A DNA stretch of 64,000 nucleotides from Leptospira sp. B5-022 (GTDB lineage: Bacteria > Spirochaetota > Leptospiria > Leptospirales > Leptospiraceae), in assembly GCF_000347035.1 (NCBI RefSeq), contig NZ_ANIJ01000006.1:372001-436000 (forward strand), given 5' to 3'. Each line of letters begins with the position of its first letter. The first letter of the stretch is position 1. A program made the position numbers and the translations under genes. The notes below the pieces were generated by a model that ran no database searches, was not told the DNA's origin, and worked only from the letters and a program-made list of their open reading frames with translations. Of this stretch, positions 58,688 through 64,000 are shown one piece after another.

Positions 58688-59332
58688 ATGTTTCGCGTTT
58701 CGGTTTTCCGAATTTTTTTAGCCGGTTTTGCGGTTCTGTTTTGTTTATACTTTATTTCCTGCATTAGCACCGGAGGACCAAGCACCCAAACTCCGGAAAC
58801 TCCTAAGGGAGAGATCCTCCCCAATCCAGCCGGAGAAAACGAGGAGATCATAGACGAAGACGGTAAAGAAGTGAAGATCACCTCCACTGATCCTATTTCT
58901 TTCCAGAGCCAGTCCAAAGACAGTGCGGAATATTTTCGAGTGTATATTACAAGCGATTCTTACCAGGTTCGCCAGATTAGAGGTTCCAAATATATCCGCA
59001 GAAAAGTGGATAAGGGAGGAGATGCACTCATCAGTGAAGAATTAGTAAAATATAATAGGATCAATTTCAGCGACGATGGGATTATATTAGTGATCCTGAA
59101 CGGAAACACGGGTGCCGTCGAAACGATCCGTTTTAATACAAGAGTTCCGAGAATAAACAATTTAGCCAAGATCATCCAGAATGATGTGACCCGTTGGTCT
59201 ATGGAACATTCGGAGGAAAAGCCGGTGGTAACTAAATACCAGATCCACTATACGATCAAATTGGAAAATAAATCCAATACCACCAGAGACACGGTTAAGG
59301 AAGAACTGAAGGGAGAGGTAAAGAAGAGATAA
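58688..59332 (+). CDS. Lipoprotein, function unknown
   Basis: 214 aa with signal peptide and lipobox (LYFISC, Cys about 25). Mature part has a Pro/Thr/Glu-rich linker (30-60) and a soluble domain with TSDSYQVRQIRGSKYIRRK and PRINNLAKIIQNDVTRWSMEH. No family recognised. 48 bp after mgtE, GGAGAGG upstream. Confidence 0.68.
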   Translation: MFRVSVFRIFLAGFAVLFCLYFISCISTGGPSTQTPETPKGEILPNPAGENEEIIDEDGKEVKITSTDPISFQSQSKDSAEYFRVYITSDSYQVRQIRGSKYIRRKVDKGGDALISEELVKYNRINFSDDGIILVILNGNTGAVETIRFNTRVPRINNLAKIIQNDVTRWSMEHSEEKPVVTKYQIHYTIKLENKSNTTRDTVKEELKGEVKKR

Positions 59333-59388
59333 TTTTTTCCCTTCAACTTCTTATACTGTACAGATAGATACGTAGTTTAGGTATAAAA

Positions 59389-60366
59389 ATGAAAGCAATC
59401 GTATATGAAAATTATGGGTCCCCGGATGTTCTTCAAATTAAAGAAGTAGAAAAGCCTAATCCTAAAGAAAACGAGATCTTAATAAAGGTTCGGACTGCTT
59501 CCGTAAATGCGGCTGATTGGCGAATGATGAGGGCTGATCCTTTTTTAGTACGCTTATATGCCGGGCTTTTTAAACCTAAAAAAATCTCCATATTAGGTGC
59601 AGATGTTGCCGGGACTGTCGAGGCAGTCGGCAGGAATATTACGAAATTCCGCCCAGGTGACGACGTATTCGGAGATGTTTCTGCAAGCGGCTTCGGCGCG
59701 TTCGCAGAATACAAATGTAGTAAAGAGGATGAGTTCGTTTTAAAACCGTCTAACTTGTCCTTCGAGGATGTAGCGGCTTTACCTTTGGCTGGAATGACTG
59801 CTTTGCACTCTATACGAGATTTCGGTAAGGTCCAATCCGGGCAAAAAGTTCTGATTAACGGTGCTTCCGGAGGAGTAGGAACTTTTGCGATACAGCTCGC
59901 GAAATATTTCGGGGCCGAAGTGACGGCAGTTTGTAGTACTTCTAAAAAGGATACCGCTGTATCTTTAGGAGCAGATCACGTTATCGACTACACGAAGGAA
60001 GATTTCACTCGGAACGGAAAAAAATACGATCTAATACTTGGTGTAAATGGGTTTCATTCCATTTTCGAATACAAAACTAGTTTAACTCCCAAAGGGCGAT
60101 ACGTTATGGCTGGAGGAGGGACGGCTCAACTCTTCCAAGCTTTACTTCTGGGACCGTTTCTTTCACTCTTTAGTGATCGTAAGATCGTGACTGCTTCTTC
60201 TCAGCCGAATCAAAAGGACCTTATTTTTCTGTCAGAACTTCTGCAATCCGGAAAGATCAAATCCGTGATCGATAGACGATATACGTTGGACGAAGTTCCG
60301 GAAGCGGTACGTTATGTTGAAGCAGGCCATGCAGGCGGTAAAGTAATCATTCAAGTGAGTTCCTAA
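59389..60366 (+). CDS. Zinc-independent MDR-type oxidoreductase (quinone oxidoreductase-like)
   Basis: 325 aa medium-chain reductase. GADVAGTVEAVGRNITKFRPGDDVFG is the GroES-like half, and LINGASGGVGTFAIQLAKYFGAEV the NADP fold (about 155-180). No zinc-binding cysteine pattern. Substrate may be a quinone or enone. The stop overlaps the convergent ABM gene by 4 bp. Confidence 0.83.
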   Translation: MKAIVYENYGSPDVLQIKEVEKPNPKENEILIKVRTASVNAADWRMMRADPFLVRLYAGLFKPKKISILGADVAGTVEAVGRNITKFRPGDDVFGDVSASGFGAFAEYKCSKEDEFVLKPSNLSFEDVAALPLAGMTALHSIRDFGKVQSGQKVLINGASGGVGTFAIQLAKYFGAEVTAVCSTSKKDTAVSLGADHVIDYTKEDFTRNGKKYDLILGVNGFHSIFEYKTSLTPKGRYVMAGGGTAQLFQALLLGPFLSLFSDRKIVTASSQPNQKDLIFLSELLQSGKIKSVIDRRYTLDEVPEAVRYVEAGHAGGKVIIQVSS

Positions 60367-60677
60367 CTTTCCGCCGATTCGAAAATTCCTCTTTCGATAG
60401 AAATTCCAAGTCTTTCTAGCATTCCCGGCATATCGAATCCTTCTTTTTGGTAGGATGCTAAAACTTCCTTTTTAGCGTTGGAAATTGCGTCTTCATTTTC
60501 CCAAACGGCTACAGTCACAAATTGGATCTCATCTACGCTTTTTTCACGGATGTAAGCCGAATCTTGCAGAAAACCGGGAAGATTTTTGATCAAGCTTCGA
60601 TTCACCTTGACTCGGCTGAAAAATTCTTCCTCGGCTTTTTTAGGAACGATAAACGTATCGATCAGGACTTTTTGCAT
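60363..60677 (-). CDS. Antibiotic biosynthesis monooxygenase (ABM)-domain protein
   Basis: 104 aa from ATG 60677, with AAGGAG upstream; the longer frame lacks one. A ferredoxin-like dimeric alpha-beta barrel: VLIDTFIVPKKAEEEFFSRV, LPGFLQDSAYIREKS, VWENEDAISNAKKEV. ABM proteins act on small aromatics or haem. Located just downstream of an AraC-type regulator that may control it. Confidence 0.72.
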   Translation of the reverse strand: MQKVLIDTFIVPKKAEEEFFSRVKVNRSLIKNLPGFLQDSAYIREKSVDEIQFVTVAVWENEDAISNAKKEVLASYQKEGFDMPGMLERLGISIERGIFESAES

Positions 60678-60743
60678 TCTTATTCTCCTTCTGGAAAAAG
60701 AATACTCCATCCAGGAAATCTAAAATTGTAAAAATTCAGAATT

Positions 60744-61520
60744 TTACCAGTAGGGAGTCGAAAGTTTAAAAAACCGTTTCGGAGTCTCGTCAGTAAAAGT
60801 TTTAAAATCCTTAATAAAATGGGCCTGGTCAAAATATCCGGATTCCTGAGCGAGATCTGTAAAACTGATCTTAGAAGAGTAAGAATCTATAATATTTCGC
60901 ATTCTTACGAGGTTTGATAATTGTTTAGGACTGGTCCCGATCACTTCTCTAAATCTTTTTTCATACGAATCTCTACTGATTGGCATTCCTTTTAGCAAAT
61001 CAGCGATCTTTAGATTTCCATTCGATTTTCTGATCCTATGGACAGAATCCAGAATTAGTTTGTCTTCTTTCGACCCGACCCATTCAGAAATTAGGAATTT
61101 TTCGATTATGGAGATTTTTTCAAGATTCGTTCTTGTGTGAAAAAGTCTCTGTTCCGTTTCCCGAACCTTCTTTGCAGAGATCAAATAATCCAAAGATAGA
61201 TTCAATTCGAATAAATTGTGAAGTGGTTCTTTGAGAAAATTGACAGCTCCACCTTCTTTAAAAATTACAAGTAGAGTAGACGTGTTTTTGGAATATTCGA
61301 TCAACCTAGGATTACGTCTTAGTCCCGCAATTCCGGAATTAGGAAGAATACTCTCTCGATCTCCTTCTTTGGGACTGATTTTACCCTTAATCCTGAAGGA
61401 GATCACTAAGGAAGACCCGGGTAAAATTTTATTCCGCATTCCGGTATCACTTCCTATGATCAGGTACTGGCGGATATACGGTTGTAAATTTTTACTCGGT
61501 AAAAATGTCTCAACATTCAC
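60744..61520 (-). CDS. AraC-family transcription regulator
   Basis: 258 aa. The C-terminal ~100 residues form the double helix-turn-helix: LKIADLLKGMPISRDSYEKRF and ISFTDLAQESGYFDQAHFIKDFKTFTDETPKRFF. The N-terminal ~150 residues show no known ligand domain. Probably regulates the downstream ABM gene and perhaps the convergent MDR gene. Confidence 0.84.
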   Translation of the reverse strand: MNVETFLPSKNLQPYIRQYLIIGSDTGMRNKILPGSSLVISFRIKGKISPKEGDRESILPNSGIAGLRRNPRLIEYSKNTSTLLVIFKEGGAVNFLKEPLHNLFELNLSLDYLISAKKVRETEQRLFHTRTNLEKISIIEKFLISEWVGSKEDKLILDSVHRIRKSNGNLKIADLLKGMPISRDSYEKRFREVIGTSPKQLSNLVRMRNIIDSYSSKISFTDLAQESGYFDQAHFIKDFKTFTDETPKRFFKLSTPYW

Positions 61521-61550
61521 ACAAATATGCTCCTTCTACATCGAAAACTC

Positions 61551-64000
61551 TCAAGCAAAAAATCGGATCTTTCTAATTTCCCAAATTAATCCGGAGGCAA
61601 GTCCCAACACGATGGAAAGAAGCACCCAGTCGGAAGATATTTTTTGAAAACCGAATAACCGAAGGCTAAATTCGAACTGAAAACTTGCGATCAACGCGGA
61701 AGCCGCTAAAAAGAAAACCCAGAATACGCTAGAATGTAAAGATCTCAAAATGGAGATGAATCCTCCTTTATGAGTTAAATTCGTAAGCATCAGACTGAAA
61801 TTAGATACAACAAGAAAAATAAAACCGAAAGATCGGATCTCATTCTCGTTATAACCTTTTTGTTTCATCCAGAAATATAAGGTTAATAATAAAATTAGGA
61901 CCATTATCCCTTGCAAAAAGGAGAGGGAGAATTTGGAAATAGTAAGTAAATCCGAATTTTTTCTCCTTGGACTGGAATAACGATCCCCTTTTTCCAGCTC
62001 CAACGACTCAAAAACGATGGAACAAATTGGATCTACTATCAACTCCAAGACCATAATATGTGCCGGAAAAAAGAAAAGCGGATCTCCAGTGAAAGCCGGT
62101 AATAGAGACATTCCTATGATAGGCACGTGAACCGAAAGAATATAAGAGATACTTTTTTGTATATTCTCGTAGATCCTTCTTCCTAAAAATACGGATTTCA
62201 CAATAGAGGAAAAATTATCATCCAATAGTACCAGATCGGAAGCTTCTCTTGCTACGTCGGTTCCCCTTTTTCCCATAGAGACCCCAATATGAGCCGCTTG
62301 CAATGCAAGAGCGTCATTTACTCCATCTCCCGTCATTGCGACGATCTCTCCCTTTTTTTGAAATCCTCTGACTATCTTTAATTTTTGTGCAGGTTTGATC
62401 CGCGAAAATATCCCAACGGTATCTAATTTAGAATCCAATTCTTCTTCAGTGAGTTTTTCCAGTTCGTCTCCGGTTATACTTTCAGTATGTCCTTCTAATC
62501 CAATTTTAGAAGCTACGGCTTTAGCAGTTCCCGCATGATCTCCCGTAATAATAATGATCCTTATCCCTGCTTTAATACATTCTGAGACTGAAGCAGGGAC
62601 AGTTTCTCGGACCGGATCCTCGAGTAAGATCAAACCTAAAAATTCAAATTCCAGATCATGTTGGTTTTCAGGAAGAGAAGAATTTGAAATTTTCGATCTT
62701 GCCACTCCGATCGCTCTATATCCTTGGAGGGAATAAGTTTCCGTGACCTTCTCCCAGTGTTCTGTTCTTTCCATAGAAAAATGGCAAAGATCAAAGATCG
62801 CTTCCGGTGCTCCTTTCGTACCGATCACGAATGTGCCCGGATCTTCCGAATTCCAGGCGTAACTAAGTGCAAGTAATTTGGGGGAAAGTGGATATTCCTT
62901 TTCTAACGTCCAATTTGCATGAAGATGTTCGGTATCGTATAGAAGATTGATCCCTAATTCTTGGATCGCTTTCTCCATAGGGTCGAAAGGATCTTTTTTG
63001 GAGGCAAGAATGGAGAATTCCAATAGAAGATGAAATTCTTCCTCGACTTCCGGAGTATTAAATTCAAATAAACTATTTTCAGCGGAAGAAATTAAACCTT
63101 TCACCTTCATTTGGTTTTCGGTCAAGGTCCCTGTTTTATCCACGCACAGTACAGTCGCCGCCCCAAGTGATTCTATAGAGCTCAGGTTCCTTGCCAAAAC
63201 TCCGCTTTTGGAAATTCTCCAAGCTCCTAAGGAAAAAAATATGCTTAGTACTACTGGAATTTCTTCCGGCATTACCGCCATTAAGAACGTAAGCGCCGCT
63301 AAAAAGGCCTGCATCCAATTTCCGTTCCGTATTCCGAGACCATATATTAGAAAAACGGAAAATACCAAAGCTCCTAAAAAAAAGAATGTGGTAAATCTTT
63401 TGGCTTCCTTTTGGAGAGGGCTTTCCGATTCGGAAATTTCACCCATTTCTTTTCCGATAGAACCGAGAGATGTGGAGTCTCCCGTGAATAATACTTTAAT
63501 GATACCTTCTCCGGAGACAACCTTGGTTCCCGAAAACAATTTTTGGAATTCGGAAAAAGGTCCGGGACTGTAGAAATCCGTTTCTTCTTTTAAGACCGGA
63601 ACAGATTCTCCGGTCAAAAGAGATTCGTCGGCATGCAGATTTAATCCATCTACCAAATACCCGTCGGCCGGAACTTTATCTCCTTCGGATAAAAATATAA
63701 GATCTCCTGGAACGATTAGGGACGAATCTATCTCAATTTTTTTCCCCTCTCTTATCACCTTCGCCTTTTGAGGGGAAAGTTTTCTAAGAGATTCCAAGGC
63801 CCGTTCCGATTTATTCCTCTGGTAGATGGTTAGAGAAATAACTGCAATCACACCGATAGAGAGTGCGGCTGCTTCATCTAAGTCCCCGAGTAAGGCGTAA
63901 ATAAAACCGCATGCCAGTAGTAAGGATAGCATCGGTTCGGAAAGAATAGAAAGACTGATCCTCCAAAAGGAGGTTTTTTTTAACTTGGACTCATTTGGTC
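61551..64000 (-). CDS. P-type cation-transporting ATPase (5' end beyond window)
   Basis: The frame is open to the right edge, so the start is outside; ~816 residues are visible. TGES is in LLTGESVPV, the phosphorylation motif is DKTGTLTENQMK, and TGDGVNDALALQAAHIGVSMGKRGTDVAREASDLVLLDDNF is the hinge (given as motif, not full run). The C-terminal six helices follow. The pattern fits P2-type (PacL/calcium) ATPases rather than heavy-metal CPx types. Ion not determined. It reads into AraC 30 bp later. Confidence 0.87.
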   Translation of the reverse strand, partial: PNESKLKKTSFWRISLSILSEPMLSLLLACGFIYALLGDLDEAAALSIGVIAVISLTIYQRNKSERALESLRKLSPQKAKVIREGKKIEIDSSLIVPGDLIFLSEGDKVPADGYLVDGLNLHADESLLTGESVPVLKEETDFYSPGPFSEFQKLFSGTKVVSGEGIIKVLFTGDSTSLGSIGKEMGEISESESPLQKEAKRFTTFFFLGALVFSVFLIYGLGIRNGNWMQAFLAALTFLMAVMPEEIPVVLSIFFSLGAWRISKSGVLARNLSSIESLGAATVLCVDKTGTLTENQMKVKGLISSAENSLFEFNTPEVEEEFHLLLEFSILASKKDPFDPMEKAIQELGINLLYDTEHLHANWTLEKEYPLSPKLLALSYAWNSEDPGTFVIGTKGAPEAIFDLCHFSMERTEHWEKVTETYSLQGYRAIGVARSKISNSSLPENQHDLEFEFLGLILLEDPVRETVPASVSECIKAGIRIIIITGDHAGTAKAVASKIGLEGHTESITGDELEKLTEEELDSKLDTVGIFSRIKPAQKLKIVRGFQKKGEIVAMTGDGVNDALALQAAHIGVSMGKRGTDVAREASDLVLLDDNFSSIVKSVFLGRRIYENIQKSISYILSVHVPIIGMSLLPAFTGDPLFFFPAHIMVLELIVDPICSIVFESLELEKGDRYSSPRRKNSDLLTISKFSLSFLQGIMVLILLLTLYFWMKQKGYNENEIRSFGFIFLVVSNFSLMLTNLTHKGGFISILRSLHSSVFWVFFLAASALIASFQFEFSLRLFGFQKISSDWVLLSIVLGLASGLIWEIRKIRFFA

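Noticed and set aside
60721..60746. TAAAATT/AATTTTA inverted repeat at the end of the AraC gene
   Set aside because: It is AT-only with a 12-nt loop and no T-run, so chance is likely.

Overview
The window looks like the chromosome of a Leptospira-type spirochaete. The inference rests on the protein set: many double-membrane lipoproteins with spirochaete-style lipoboxes, a 7TM-SpoIIE phosphatase, a cNMP-binding patatin, TldD/TldE next to a MoxR/VWA pair, and lamin-tail-like surface lipoproteins. Two near or exact matches to the LexA box I recall for Leptospira (TTTG-N5-CAAA) also fit. GC content looks intermediate, higher than I would expect for L. interrogans; I cannot assign a species. Genes are tightly packed, mostly chromosomal housekeeping, with several TTG or GTG starts. 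I saw no rRNA, tRNA, IS element, prophage or CRISPR array.

Layout. 1-3.4 kb (minus): pgm-argD-leuB (leuB cut by the left edge). 3.4-7 kb: a small membrane protein, a class I/II aminotransferase, an unknown protein and a LOG-family protein. 7-16.1 kb (plus): a long run rpmB-nth-thioesterase-GGQ protein-uvrC, then an envelope cassette (lamin-tail-like lipoprotein, exported barrel-like protein, phospholipase D-type lipoprotein). 16.1-20.5 kb: polysaccharide genes (O-antigen ligase-like, GT4, GT9, DUF4254-like). 20.6-27.4 kb: cNMP-binding patatin, argC-acyl-CoA ligase-nucleosidase, and recA behind a 61-codon ORF and a LexA-like box. 28.4-34.0 kb (plus): a six-gene run, unknown-HIT-TldD-TldE-MoxR-VWA. 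34.06-34.38 kb: five tandem 66-bp hairpin units. 34.4-38.6 kb (minus): YceI, then slyD-UvrD-type helicase-SprT-like protease-61 aa protein. 38.7-45.4 kb (minus): unknown protein, 7TM-SpoIIE-TPR protein, fadH behind a perfect palindrome, leuA. 45.4-51 kb: VOC-like, YhhQ, GH18, Sua5, SppA. 51.1-60.4 kb: uvrA (exact TTTG-N5-CAAA upstream), acyl-CoA dehydrogenase-like protein, CDF transporter and OmpA-like protein (minus), mgtE, lipoprotein, MDR oxidoreductase. 60.4-64 kb (minus): P-type ATPase (cut by the right edge), AraC regulator, ABM-domain protein.

Functional themes. DNA repair is well represented at separate loci (nth, uvrC, recA, a UvrD-type helicase with an SprT-like protease, uvrA). Branched-chain amino acid and arginine synthesis appear as leuA, leuB, argC and argD. 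Envelope biogenesis covers the glycan genes, SppA, OmpA-like, YceI and several lipoproteins. The least explained structures are the 66-bp tandem hairpin array, three dispersed CACAGAG/CACGGAG imperfect palindromes, two hairpins that cover ribosome binding sites, the lamin-tail/barrel/PLD cassette, and the helicase-SprT-small protein operon. All function calls come from reading translated motifs; no database search was run.
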